The notes under the pieces: generated by a model
What the model was told of the DNA's origin: nothing
What the model saw: only the letters and a program-made list of their open reading frames with translations
Databases searched by the model: none
Assembly (NCBI GenBank): GCA_032207245.1
Contig: CM063502.1
Span: forward strand, 66,983,569 to 67,047,568
Origin: Pardosa pseudoannulata
Taxonomy: Eukaryota; Arthropoda; Arachnida; Araneae; Lycosidae
Reading direction: 5' to 3'
DNA length: 64,000 nt
Made by a program: the position numbers and the translations under genes
Shown here: piece by piece, positions 23,083 to 35,119 of the stretch
Position numbering within the stretch: position 1 is the first letter of the stretch
Layout of the letters: each line of letters opens with the position of its first letter

Positions 23083-24456
23083 AAAGTTAACATTAATTGT
23101 TAGAACTCTGTTGTACGGTTAAGACCATTAATTTTTTGTTGCTTCTGAATTTATCAATAAAGCGTACATCTATTGAGAGGTAGTAAAATTGATTATCATA
23201 GACATTTAAGTATAGTAATTTGTGTAGTATATTTACCATGGCCTTAGAAAGGGTTAAAATAATTTTTTATGGTGTACCATGTCCTTTCAATAGCATTACA
23301 CTGATGTAACTAAAGTTAACATTAATTGTTAGAACTCTGTTATACGGTTAAGACCATTTATTTTTTGTTGCTTCTGAATTTATCAATAAAGCGTACATCT
23401 ATTGAGAGGTAGTAAAATTGATTATCATAGACATTTAAGTATAGTAATTTGTGTAGTATATTTACCATGGCCTTAGAAAGGGTTAAAATAATTTTTTATG
23501 GTGTACCATGTCCTTTCAATAGCATTACACTGATATAACTAAAGTTAACATTAATTGTTAGAACTCTGTTATACGGTTAAGACCATTTATTTTTTGTTGC
23601 TTCTGAATTTATCAATAAAGCGTACATCTATTGAGAGGTAGTAAAATTGATTATCATAGACATTTAAGTATAGTAATTTGTGTAGTATATTTACCATGGC
23701 CTTAGAAAGGGTTAAAATAATTTTTTATAGTGTACTATGTCCTTTCAATAGCATTACACTGATGTAACTAAAGTTAACATTAATTGTTAGAACTCTGTTA
23801 TACGGTTAAGACCATTTATTTTTTGTTGCTTCTGAATTTATCAATAAAGCGTACATCTATTGAGAGGTAGTAAAATTGATTATCATAGACATTTAAGTAT
23901 AGTAATTTGTGTAGTATATTTACCATGGCCTTAGAAAGGGTTAAAATAATTTTTTATAGTGTACTATGTCCTTTCAATAGCATTACACTGATGTAACTAA
24001 AGTTAACATTAATTGTTAGAACTCTGTTATACGGTTAAGACCATTTATTTTTTGTTGCTTCTGAATTTATCAATAAAGCGTACATCTATTTAGAGGTAGT
24101 AAAATTGATTATCATAGACATTTAAGTATAGTAATTTGTGTAGTATATTTGCCATGGCCTTAGAAAGGGTTAAAATAATTTTTTATAGTGTACCATGTCC
24201 TTTCAATAGCATTACACTGATATAACTAAAGTTAACATTAATTGTTAGAACTCTGTTATACGGTTAAGACCATTTATTTTTTGTTGCTTCTGAATTTATC
24301 AATAAAGCGTACATCTATTTAGAGGTAGTAAAATTGATTATCATAGACATTTAAGTATAGTAATTTGTGTAGTATATTTGCCATGGCCTTAGAAAGGGTT
24401 AAAATAACTTTTTATAGTGTACCATGTCCTTTCAATAGCATTACACTGATGTAACT
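23083..24456. repeat. 229-bp tandem array, 6 near-identical units
   Basis: The marker AAAGTTAACATTAATTG recurs at 23083, 23312, 23541, 23770, 23999 and 24228, exactly 229 bp apart; the array ends at 24456. Units differ at only a handful of positions, so the array is young. Neighbouring units share variants ('tattgagagg' in early units, 'tatttagagg' in later ones), as expected from local unequal exchange. No ORF or RNA gene is recognised in the unit. Confidence 0.97.
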
Positions 24457-24620
24457 AAAAATAGAAGATATGTAAAACACAATGTTGCCATTACTAGAGA
24501 TATTTAAACATAGTGATTTAGGTCGTAAGTATATTTACCATAGCCTTAATGAAGGTTAAAATAAAAAAAAAAGTTTTTGATAGGGTACCAAGTGCCCCAA
24601 ATGGCATCACATTGATGTCA
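24457..24620. repeat. Diverged terminal unit of the 229-bp array
   Basis: After 24457 the sequence keeps blocks such as 'tatatttaccatagcctta' and 'catcacattgatgtcact', but with many changes. It is the decayed edge unit expected at the end of a homogenised array. Confidence 0.8.
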
Positions 24621-27600
24621 CTGAAAATGAAAAGGTTAAGAAATAAAATTTATTGTATACGAAGTGTGTTAATTCTGCAGGAGTGTTTGACCAATCCTTT
24701 CTTGACAGAGAAAACAAGACTTCTCCCACACATAAAGACATACACCAATTTTTTTTCTTTCTAAGCGATTGTTTACTATATGAAGAGACAAATGTGAGTC
24801 GGAATAGCGATGTTATTTTGAACACATACGTTATTATAAAAACAATGCAATAATTTTTCCTTTTGGGTGGGGAAAAAACATTTATTCATGGTTACTTCAA
24901 AGTTTCAGTTTTCATTTGCATACATTCAATGTAAAAACGCAAATAATTTATTTATACTTTATCATATTTTTATTAAAACAGTCAAGGAAAGCATAAGAGG
25001 GTGATTTACAACCCACACAAAGAACGTGTTGTCATCTTGGGGTAAAAGAAATATTGCTGTATTCAATATGTAAGATGATAAAAATGTTGGTTTGTTTAAT
25101 CAACAGATTTTTTAAGCTAACATTATTTAAAAAGTTCGGGTCAGATTTCATTTCATTTTAATTGGATTCGGATAAATGTTAAATAAATCTTTCGGGAGAA
25201 GATGAAGACTACAGATATCAACGTAAATTTTATTACAATCATACTACGTGCGGGATTATAAGACCCGTCCTTTGGTACTAACCACAAATCGAGTTTCTTT
25301 CACGTTACGAAACTACGTTGGAGTTCAGTGCACTTGGACAAGGTAAATCACTTTTTACTAGGAGGATGGAAAAAAATAATGAAATAAGAAACTCAGCAAA
25401 ATGAAAAAGCCTCTATCAAGATTAAACTGAAAAGCATGAAGGTGTGCGTAGAAGTACTTTGAACGTAATTTGTAGTCAAGTTTCCCGGCTTTCTTGAGCC
25501 AAGACATTATAGGCGGACGGAAATAATGCTTCATTTATTTGATGCTAAACGTTCAAAGAGAAACTGCAGGGAATCAGGGGGGAGAGAAAGGGTCAACGAA
25601 AAGAACGTGCGAAGATTTAATCTTTTATTTTTGGTGTAACGTTATTTTCTGAAAGTTGTAACCTTGAATTTTATTCGTGTAACTGCGTCAAAAATCCGTG
25701 TGCGAATTTGCACGGCACGGACATACCAGGCGTGAATTTAATTTGAAGGATGAATGAAAGGGTAATTATTTTTACCTCCTTGTTTTTGTTTGTATTGATG
25801 CTATTTTTATTGATTTTTAATTTTTATTTATGTTGGGAATTTTATTTTTCATTACACTTTGACATATAGCTGGAGAAAAATATAGTATTTTTCAAGACTT
25901 TAAATCTTCATTATACTAAACTTTATTCCATTATTTATAGCAGAAAAAGTTATGATCCCTGTCGAATACATTTTTACAAGTTTTTTAATAATACACAAGC
26001 TTTCAAATATTTAGTTTTGTTATTTTAAGTATTATATATTTTTAATGTAAAAATGTACACACATGAAAAAGGAAATTAACTTACCCAAAAGATAACTTTT
26101 GCAATTTATTATAAATTAAATTTCAAGTAAAAATCTGTTTTATTATGTGAACCAAAATTTCAAAGGTATGAAATTTTAAAATAAAAAAATTAAAAACTGT
26201 TAAGAAATTGAAAATTTGCCTTTATCATGCTGTGATATAAAAAATAAATCGCATGTATTACCATATCTGAAGTGATAAAAATTAAAAAGATTAGTAGATT
26301 CGTTTTGATAAAAAAATTAGTTTCTTATTTACTAATTACAAAAGTTGGGTACAAATTACAAAAGGGTTGTTATCCGGGTAAGTGAATTCCAATTTTTTTT
26401 CTTGGTGTATATATGTTTTTTAGGAAATGCATTACTTCATATAACAAAATTTAAAAATTTTTATAAAATTAGTCCTTACAAAAGATCTATGAAAAATTGC
26501 ATTTTAAACATAGCAGAACGTATTATTTTATATTCAATCAAGAATAGTTTGTTATAATAAGGAATGTTCAGCTCGAAATGCTGAAAGGCTTTATAAAGCT
26601 ACATCAGAAAATAATACAGGAAATTAAGAAGATTCCTCATTACTGATCCATTTTCCTTTACTTGAAATTATTTTTCTCAAATAACAAGTAAAAATAATTT
26701 AGAATATTTGCACATATTGTAATCTCGCACACATAAACCCATACCTGATTACAAAAGTTAAAGTAGCAATAAATTATAGTTTGGTTGTGGATAAAACAAT
26801 TTAAGTTATTTATATATCTATATTTATTGGTTTATAAAAACACATTTGCAAAACGCGCTAAGTAGGGAAGTATAATTTATTAGTATCCGACGTCCTTATA
26901 CCGTTTATAGACAGTTAATAAAATAACGTGTAGAATTTTTGTTTTCTTAAGGTGTTGGGATACCTTCTGAACTTGTCGAAAAGGTGAAAAAGTTGAATAT
27001 ATTGCAAGTGTCAAAACATCATATGTATTACATAGAAAATTAAAATCAAACTGCTTTTAGATATAAAATAGTCATTGAAGTTTACATTATTTAAAAAATT
27101 AAGTTTTAAATTTATAAGTTAATGCTAAAATTTTAAATTCAAAAATACATATAATTGTAAAAGAAAACAAAGCATGTCTTGCGGACAGGATAAAATCAGA
27201 AAATATGCATATAACAAATTATATTCACTAACCAATTATATATATATTAGTGTAACATTTGAATTAAATCCAGAATATCTGCAAAAAGTTTTGATAAAGT
27301 TAAATAAATCTACTTTAAAGTATAAAAAAAGAAAAATTTCAATTTTTTAAATATATTTTTAAGGGTGAAAAGAAATAAAAATTTTAAATCTTACTTTTTT
27401 CTGGTTTTAAATTGATACAGAAACGCTTGAACATTGAAATTTTTAGATCATCACATGTAGCTTTTTAATAACACTGCACGCAAACTCATTTTGAGTAAAA
27501 GCAGTTCCTTATAACGTTTATTTTATACTTTGCTTAGTTTTATTATTATATCAATGTTCAAAATTCCCCTGGAGCATAAACAATTCCTTCTTTTCTTTTT

Positions 27601-29037
27601 TAAATTTCAGTTTTTTTTCCTCTACAGGCGTCTAAGGTGCTACGTATTTCTGACACCGCTATCCTATCATTATCAGCATTTTCTGCTAACAAAATACTCT
27701 GATCTCCTTGTGTGAGACCCAGTTCCTTCATAATGTTTAGTTAAACTTTTTTCCACCATGAAAGTTTAAAATAACTAAATTAACATCTGCTTCTATAATA
27801 TGTCTACCTTAGTTTGTTTCTTTATGACAAAATATCCATATTAATGAATTGAGCGACTCATTTGCATTTTGAGTTTTTCTGCCAATTTAGTCCGCTAATA
27901 TGTAGTCTTGTTTAAACTGTTATAACACATTAAATAATTGAAATTTTTGAATGCGGTTTTTTAAATAGAGCTCAGGAAAGATTAAAGAAACAGGATATAT
28001 AAAAATCTCAAAGTTGATTTTTTTCAAGATTTAAAGGTAGTTTTTTTCCCCTTAAAAGAATTATTAATTTTAGTAAAGGCAGGTGGGAACCTTATAAACA
28101 ATTTATCCCAAGTATTCAAAGTAAGTGTTATAACTTACTAATTTCGATATTTTATTATAATTATATTATAGAACATGAATTTGGTTTTTTCTGAGGAACA
28201 TCAACTGAAATCGGGTTAAATAATTATGTTTATTAAAAAACTTCATTTTATTGGACTGTGTTTATATATCATAAAGAATCTCGATTTTCTTTATAAATGA
28301 CATTCTAACTAAGCTTAAATGTTGTTTATATGAAAACTTAATGAAATTTAAATTGTAATAGTTGGAAAAGTGTAATTCGTTCTTCACTACACCAATTCAA
28401 AACAGGAAGAATATTAACTTTTCACGTCTCACATACTTTGAAATCTTTACCACAGTCTTGAAATCTTTCAGTGAGGCTGAGTTCAAGACACTTGGTTTAT
28501 AATTATCCTGATTCCAACTTTTCAATAAACTCTTTCTTCCAGAAGCAAGTTCATTATGGCCTGTTTGCATTTTTGGGGATATAATTTACTCTTTATAATT
28601 ATTCCATGATGCTTCGTAGCACAGCAATAGCACAAAACCAGATGGATTACACAATGCCACAAATGTATCTTCTTTTATCGTTATGACATTTTCAGATGTT
28701 TTTAAACATGGCGACATAGACTGAAATAATTTGCGTATGCAATACTATCTCACTTTAATGATTTGGAACAATTTTACCTGCCTTTTTTCTACATTTCTTT
28801 CGCATTTTACGAATTATTCTTAACTTAGTCTATGGCATTTTAAAATACACTTGTGTAGAGATTCTAAAACTTTTTCGTTTCTTCACTTCTTGCATACCCT
28901 CGAGACACCTCAGTGTACCTTGACTCCCAGTTTCAGATTTTCGAGACAGAGCGTCAGTCATATATCGATTTAAATACAAAGACAACTCTTAGTACGTTTA
29001 GATAGTGGCAAAGGAAGACAATTTAAATTTTTTAACT
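24621..29037. other. Intergenic DNA with a GC-richer patch at 25200-25750
   Basis: No gene is supported. 25200-25750 has noticeably higher GC and contains 'ggacaaggtaaatcac' (about 25337), which resembles an exon edge followed by a splice donor. No open frame of useful length leads into it, so it could at most be an untranslated exon. The rest is AT-rich, with short open frames at 24549-24853 (both strands), 26345 and 27530 that are Lys/Phe-rich and unrecognised. Confidence 0.4.
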
Positions 29038-29038
29038 T

Positions 29039-29526
29039 TTAACACATTGTGTGCGGGTGTATTTAGCAGCGGAATTGTGCCGGGAGCGGGCGTTATGTGC
29101 GTAAATTTAGTTGTTAAGTTAAATCTCAATAGATCGAATTTTTTTAAATTTTTTAACCAACTTTTCGTATTTTATATTGACATATATAAACAAATATATA
29201 AATAGAAATTTATAAATAACACACCATAAGATTTTTGTAAGCATAAAATATATTTTTTGTTGATAAATTTCTAATAGTATCGTAAATATGAAAAATCAAA
29301 TAGAAATAGTAGTATATAGTTTTAATTTTTTCGAATTATGTTATATATAAACATTTTTACATTCCAAAATCTATGTAGTAGACAAGAACATTCAGCTTCG
29401 TTTTCCTGTATATTTTGTACCCATAAACAAACCATGTTGTTACACTAATCCGTACTAGTACGTGACCCGCGCTCAAGTATCTATCGTCAGAAAACGTACT
29501 AGTTCGTATCCCGTATTTAATGTGTC
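29039..29526. mobile_element. Possible DNA transposon remnant sharing an end with 39978
   Basis: The left end TTAACACATTGTGTGCGGG matches 17 of 19 bases of TTAACACAGTGTGTGAGGG at 39978. About 60 bp at 29421-29470 ('ttttgtaccca.aaacaaac', 'atgttgttacactaa.cc') also recur in reverse complement at 39990-40050. The right edge (about 29517-29526) resembles the left edge in inverted form at about 12 of 16 positions. A DNA transposon family is the best explanation, but the ends are uncertain. Confidence 0.4.
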
Positions 29527-29599
29527 ATGCCTTTTTTAATAAATTATCTATTTTTAGCTAATTCTTCTTCATTATAGCTGTAGAATGTAATCGATAATC

Positions 29600-29790
29600 C
29601 TGACACTAGTGTCTTAAAGGGGAATAGACTGCTCTTCTGTACCGGAGATCTTAAATTAGATACCTCCTGCTATTATGGATGCCCGTAGTCATTCGAAGTC
29701 GGCTTTAAGTAGTGGGTTTCAGTCTCATTAGGCATCCTGTAGCAAAGCAATAGAACATAGCATGATTCGTTTGTTAAATCAAACCAAGCC
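29600..29790 (+). mobile_element. Decayed SINE
   Basis: The body 'ttcgaagtcggctttaagta', the tail 'tcagtctcattaggcatcct' and a weak head can be aligned with the family on the plus strand. The B box is destroyed. Confidence 0.65.
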
Positions 29791-29869
29791 TGAAATCGAT
29801 ATAACGATATTAACCGTCAATGTAATTTCATCAATTTTATAATAATCAGTATGATCTCGTTTACAGGGA

Positions 29870-30142
29870 TACATTTTGTAAACTAAATTTTAATTCAGTA
29901 TATAGATATTATACCATAGTCATATTATGAACTTTTTAAAAAGTTACCTGTCCTCCATCCAATTTTCTTTGCAAGATCTTATACTGCTTTTAGAAGCATT
30001 TTGTAAACTAAATTTTTATTGAGGGTATAGTATAGTATAGTATAGTATAGTAATATCATTTACTGTAGTCATGGCAAGATTCTTTTGAAAATTTATCTGT
30101 CCACCATCGAAATTGTTTCTAGGATCTTATACTGGTTTTATT
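29870..30142. repeat. Tandem duplication, about 128-bp offset, with a (TATAG)n tract
   Basis: Both copies start 'cattttgtaaactaaattt' (about 29869 and 29997) and end near 'ggatcttatactg.tttta' or 'agatcttatactg.tttta'. The second copy includes a short pentanucleotide tract, (TATAG)5 or so, at 30026-30052. Confidence 0.8.
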
Positions 30143-30255
30143 TTTATATGTAATACTTATATATTTCATATATCTGTGTGATTCAAATTGTTTTAAACTT
30201 CCATAACGAAGTTGATCTATTGTTCCACAACATGATTTTTGTTGACCTTGTGCCA

Positions 30256-30494
30256 TTAACCGTTTGAGTGCTACATAGCGCTATCGCGTTTGTATTGTGC
30301 TGTGTCAAAAACACACAGACGTGTGATTGCACTGCTGTATTTGACTATAATTTTCACACTAGAGATTAAGTCTTATTTTTCTCTCAATTGAGAGGAAAAT
30401 TATAGTAACATACGGCAGCGCGATCGCACTTCCAAGCATTTTTGACAGAATATATGAGAAGAGCGATAGCGCTTCACCGCACTCAAACGGTTAA
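30256..30494. mobile_element. TTAA-flanked foldback MITE, family A copy 1
   Basis: TTAA borders both ends, with terminal inverted repeat CCGTTTGAGTGC / GCACTCAAACGG. Complementarity continues inward through most of the 239-bp element ('gcgctatcgc', 'ctgctgtatttgactataat' against 'attatagtaacatacggcag'), so the single strand could fold end to end. It has no coding capacity. A second copy lies at 32584-32821. The TTAA target points to piggyBac-type mobilisation. Confidence 0.92.
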
Positions 30495-31382
30495 AACCAA
30501 AATAAAACTAACATAATGAAAACTAATTTCCTGAAAGCTGTTATAAAGCTTAGAAAATTACTCTTAATACCTTCAACAACAGAACAAGCATTCAGTACTC
30601 AGAAAGATAAAGAAACTGAATCGTGATTTTCTCCTGAATATTTTTATTGAAAAGATGAATTGAGTTTTTAAAGCTCTTGTAAAATAATTGAAAATTAAAT
30701 ATAATAGATAATTTTTCAGTGTATTGTGAAATTCAGTGTATTGAGGACGGCATTAAAATATCAAAACTAATCCTAAAGAATAAAAAAAGGATCTCAATTG
30801 AACATAAAAATAAGGTCTTTCAACTCTAAGGATTTTAAAAATCCTTTAAAAACATAAAAAATTCTATTATTCTTCCTGCCTGCATTTTAAATGAATTAAA
30901 TGTTAAAGCATAAGAAGAAAGTGACCTAAATAATAGTGAAAAATTTTGTCCGCCTACTAAAGTAGAATGATATAAATCGAGGCTTGTTTTATGTAAAAAA
31001 TACGCCATTTCTGTATTAAGCTATAAACTTCAAGAATAAGTTTAATCTCTTTAGTAGAAAATAACTTGTCGGGAAAGTTCAGATATGTTTGAAATTTATT
31101 TTGTTTGTAAAGAACACATTTTTGCTCTAAATATTTAAATATAAAGTACAAATAATTATTTTTTGTACCTCAGTCCCTGCACTCTCCAAAAAAATCAGTT
31201 TACCTTTACTTTTTTATAAATTTATCGTTTATGCGTTCAGTCATTGAACTAATGATTTTTACTAAATTTATTTGTAAATACGATCTTTTAAAAACTTTTT
31301 TGTTCGTTAAATAAAAGCAGAAATTTGAAACATTTTAAAATAAGAATCGTTGAATAAGCATAATGAACCTGAAACTTATTAC

Positions 31383-31383
<1 letters not shown>

Positions 31384-31472
<89 letters not shown>
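31384..31472. repeat. (TA)n(TG)n microsatellite
   Basis: A TA run passes directly into a TG run. It generates Tyr-Ile and Cys-Val repeat open frames that are not genes. Confidence 0.98.
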
Positions 31473-31476
<4 letters not shown>

Positions 31477-31568
31477 CTAAAAAAGGGGTAGTTGGAAATT
31501 ATGTAAGTTAAAAACGATTTTAAAAAGAGAACTCTTTTATAATAATAAAATAAATGAAAAAAACTCAC

Positions 31569-31689
31569 ATTCGCGTAAGCTTTCAGGATAATCGGTCAGG
31601 CGGAAGCATTTATGAGCTATTTGATGAGCTTGCAGACAGATAAGTTTGATTTGGAGCGTGGACATGGAGCGGTCAATATCTTTAGGCAT
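31569..31689 (-). other. Candidate 5' coding exon with splice donor
   Basis: On the minus strand an ATG at 31689 starts a 40-codon open stretch beginning MPKDIDRSMSTLQIKL. It ends at GAAT|GTGAGT, a strong 5' splice-donor match with the GT at 31568-31567. GC content is well above the surrounding AT-rich DNA, and codon use is mixed. The frame is also open further upstream, so an internal exon is possible. No family is recognised. The opposite strand is open here too, and microsatellites flank both sides, so chance or an unknown repeat cannot be excluded. Confidence 0.22.
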
Positions 31690-31767
31690 AGCTCCGCCAC
31701 GAACAATGAAAATGGCGCGTGTTGCTTTCCTTAAGAACGATGAGTTAATAAAACTTATTATTATCAC

Positions 31768-31816
31768 GAAGACTGCAGTCCATTCGCCTAAACACTGCGA
31801 ATGGACTACAGTCTTC
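31768..31816. repeat. Hairpin: 20-bp arms, 9-nt loop
   Basis: Left arm 31768-31787 and right arm 31797-31816 are complementary at 19 of 20 positions around a 9-nt loop; weaker pairing continues a few bases outward. It lies between the candidate exon and a (CA)n(TA)n tract. It may be a foldback-element remnant or a hairpin RNA source. Confidence 0.85.
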
Positions 31817-31825
31817 CATGATATG

Positions 31826-31961
<136 letters not shown>

Positions 31962-32583
31962 CTTGTAGTGTCCTTTTGGTTTTAACTCAGCACGTAATTG
32001 GTAGTTTTAGATTAATAAATAATTCATTAATAGTTAAATGAGCATAGGTTTAAATTAAGTATGTTTAGTATTATATTAAAATGAATATTATTTTCCTAAT
32101 AGATTTAAATAGTGTAATCAATGTAACTTATTTTATGCTTGGATTTTAGAACAGCGGTTTAGCATCACAGTTCAAAATGTACTATACTGTTGTATTAGTA
32201 TTTGACCTATTGATGTTATTACTCGTATTTTAACTTTCTGTTTTTTTTTATTTTTCAATTCACTGACAGTACTTGCGGTTGACTGCTGTAACTGCTTTCT
32301 TATCTAGCACATCTTTTCTTGGTGTTGCAGCACGAGATGTCGCTATAATTTGTTCCTTTTCTTATAAGGACTGTACAGAACCTGTATGTTTTTATTGTAT
32401 ATATCAAGTCTTTTAGAAATGACTATTTTGTTTAATCATGTTTGTGGGTACTGCTAATGAGACTCAACATCAATAACTCTTTATTTTTTTAAACTTTGTT
32501 TTGCTTTATTTTTATTACTCTTTATGAACTTCTCCTGTATATGAATTTTTGTATATATATTTATATATATTAAAGCTTGAAGT

Positions 32584-32821
32584 TTAACCTTCTGACTGCT
32601 ACAAAGCGTTATCGCGCTTGTCTTGTGCTGTGTCAAAAATGCATAGACGTTTGATCGCACTGCTGTATTTTAGTATAATTTTTCCATTGGAGATAGTCTT
32701 ATTTTTCTCTCAATTAATGGGAAAAATTTTAGTAACATACAGCAGCTCGATCGCACTTCCACACAGTTCTGACAGAATAAATGAGAAGAGTGATAGCTCT
32801 TTGCCGCACTCAAACTGTTAA
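32584..32821. mobile_element. TTAA-flanked foldback MITE, family A copy 2
   Basis: Alignable along its length with 30256-30494, for example 'ttgtgctgtgtcaaaaa', 'cgcactgctgtattt' and 'tcttatttttctctcaatt'. It is 238 bp with TTAA at both ends. Its left terminus (CCTTCTGACTGC) has drifted from the right one (complement of GCACTCAAACTG), so it is older or inactive. Short open frames inside (32618 and 32670) come from the repeat. Confidence 0.88.
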
Positions 32822-34896
32822 ATATATATTTATATATTTTAAATAGTATTTGTAAGCCCAAAAACATTTTTGTTTTGAGTTTAAAAAACTGGTTTAATGT
32901 TTAATTTTAACTTTATCTCCCACTTCGCGTTTCTTCAAGAATGGGTTATTCCATTCATTATTTATAAAAATCTTACAGGATGCTTACAGGTTTTAATGAA
33001 GACTCTTGTCTTATTCGAAACAATCAGTAAAGATTTAATAGTATGTTGGCATAGCCTAATGCATAGAAGTGCAAAACGCTAACCTATACATTGTATGGAT
33101 TGCAGATTTGGTGATATTATATATTATATTATATATCACCATTAAATTTAATTTCTTATTCACATATGTGTTAAACATTTAATGCAAATGCTAAACAACT
33201 TAAATCCCAACCAAGACATTTATTTGACTTTAAAAATAGAAATTTGTGTTTTGCATCGGAAAAATCCAAACCAGCCAAAATTATTATAAATGGTGTCAGG
33301 TCTATTGACGAGTTGAAAAATGAACTCAAATTAGGTACATCAGAATTTTTTTTTAGATCCGTAAGACTTTTGTTTTTTCAACTGGTATTTATGCCAATTA
33401 TATACATGTAGATAGCTAATTTTCATTAAATATTGTACAGAGTTCATTATTTAAAACAAAAATATTTTTACAATTTTTTTGTCATTTATTCTCTGTATTA
33501 GAATGTAAAAATTAGAGAATTGAGTTTAACATATCAGAAAGTATTATGCATTCACAATTATAATTGATAACACTGTATCTATAAAGTATACTTCAATTAT
33601 ATTATCTACATTGTTTATAGGCATAAAATGTTGAAGATAAAATTAATTGTTTAAAAAATATTAAAATAGCATACATTTTTATATTAAATAATCAAATTTA
33701 TAGACATACTTACTGTTATACTGTTTAATGTATAAGTAGCAATATATATATACTTAAGGTATTTTACGAAATGTTATTAAGCTATTAGGAAAAGTTTTTA
33801 TACATAATGCTCACAAAATGAAAATGACATCTGAGAAAAATATTTTTATGTTCAAATTTTGTATGAACTTAATGGATGGAGCAAATAATTTAATTCTCTA
33901 TTGGTATCGTTCTATTTGAGGAATCGCAAAAGTAGGGGTATAAAAATATACAAAAATCTCAATTTTAAAATACAAAATTAAAGTAGTAAATTTTAGAGAT
34001 TTATTAACCCTGAGATAATTTTTTAAGATTTAATAACCTTTAGATTCCTCAAGAGTTTTAGTTTTTCCATCCTTGAGCTTATTTACACCTCTTGTTTTAT
34101 TACTGTAACAGCAGAGTCATTGAAGCTTATTATTGTCTATTGTTCTTTTACATCAATATGATAGTATTTGACAATGATGAGAACAATATGATACTACTTT
34201 TACAACTAAAATGTTTATTTGACTGTCATATGTAAGAACAGATGCAATCACACTAGGAGAAAAAATCAGAGTTTGTATATTTTAAGTACAATGCAAAGAA
34301 GGTTTCGTCTAACTTTTCTATTGCAAGGTCGTATGACTCAAACAAGATGAAATAATATTTTTCCTTCAAAAAAGTTTTACCATTTGGCTTTCCTGAAAAT
34401 TTGATTTCCATGCATAAATTGAAAATTCCCAACTTCAGGAATAAATGGGTTAAAGATTTATACAATGGATGAAAGGAAGAGAGCAGCTGCTCTATTGTAT
34501 ATGAGAGATAGAAAGCACGAGAAATTTAGATAAAACGGGTACCCCGAGAGATCTAAAGAGGGAACAGGGGAAAATTTTATTTAGAAAAAATGCTTTAAAA
34601 GATTAGGTAAGTAACCTGTTCGCAATTGACTGAAGGTCAAATTTTGTGTGTGATAAATACTATCAGATTATAAAATTTGCTGAAAGAAACCTATTTCGTG
34701 GAAACAATATTTTTTTCGTATTACAGTAAATATTTATAAAAAGATGTAAATATCATTCAAAGTTTAAGCTAGTCTTATATTTGAAATATTTTCAGTTGAG
34801 AAGAAAGTGTTTTTGTATTCTCATCTAGCGTCAAAGTAAAGGTCAAAACACAAAAACTCATATTAAAATAATTAATGTATGGGGACATTTAGTGTT
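32822..34896. other. AT-rich intergenic DNA, no gene seen
   Basis: A 31-bp AT-rich palindrome at about 33107-33139 ('ggtgatattatata...tatatcacc') is the only structure noted. Open frames at 32897 and 34253 are unrecognised. Confidence 0.45.
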
Positions 34897-35119
34897 TTAA
34901 CCCTTAATTTGACTAAGTCCGCTACACCGGGCATGTATATTTATAACTACTATATAACATAATTGTTAGTGTTCGCCACAGTGGACATATTATCTCAAAA
35001 ATGGAAAATGATATATTTTTTTTGTTTATTTTACAGAGATCCTAATGTCTATACAGACATGGGAAAATAACAGAAATTAAAAAATATTTGAAAAAACATT
35101 TTGTCAAATTAAGGGTTAA
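34897..35119. mobile_element. TTAA-flanked MITE with a perfect 17-bp TIR, family B
   Basis: TTAACCCTTAATTTGAC at 34897-34913 is repeated in exact reverse complement at the right end (to 35119), including TTAA at both edges. The 223-bp interior is AT-rich and non-coding. The preserved ends suggest relatively recent activity of a piggyBac-type transposase acting in trans. Confidence 0.92.

Noticed and set aside
25200..25750. Protein-coding exon
   Set aside because: GC-richer and with a donor-like site, but no open frame of useful length runs through it.
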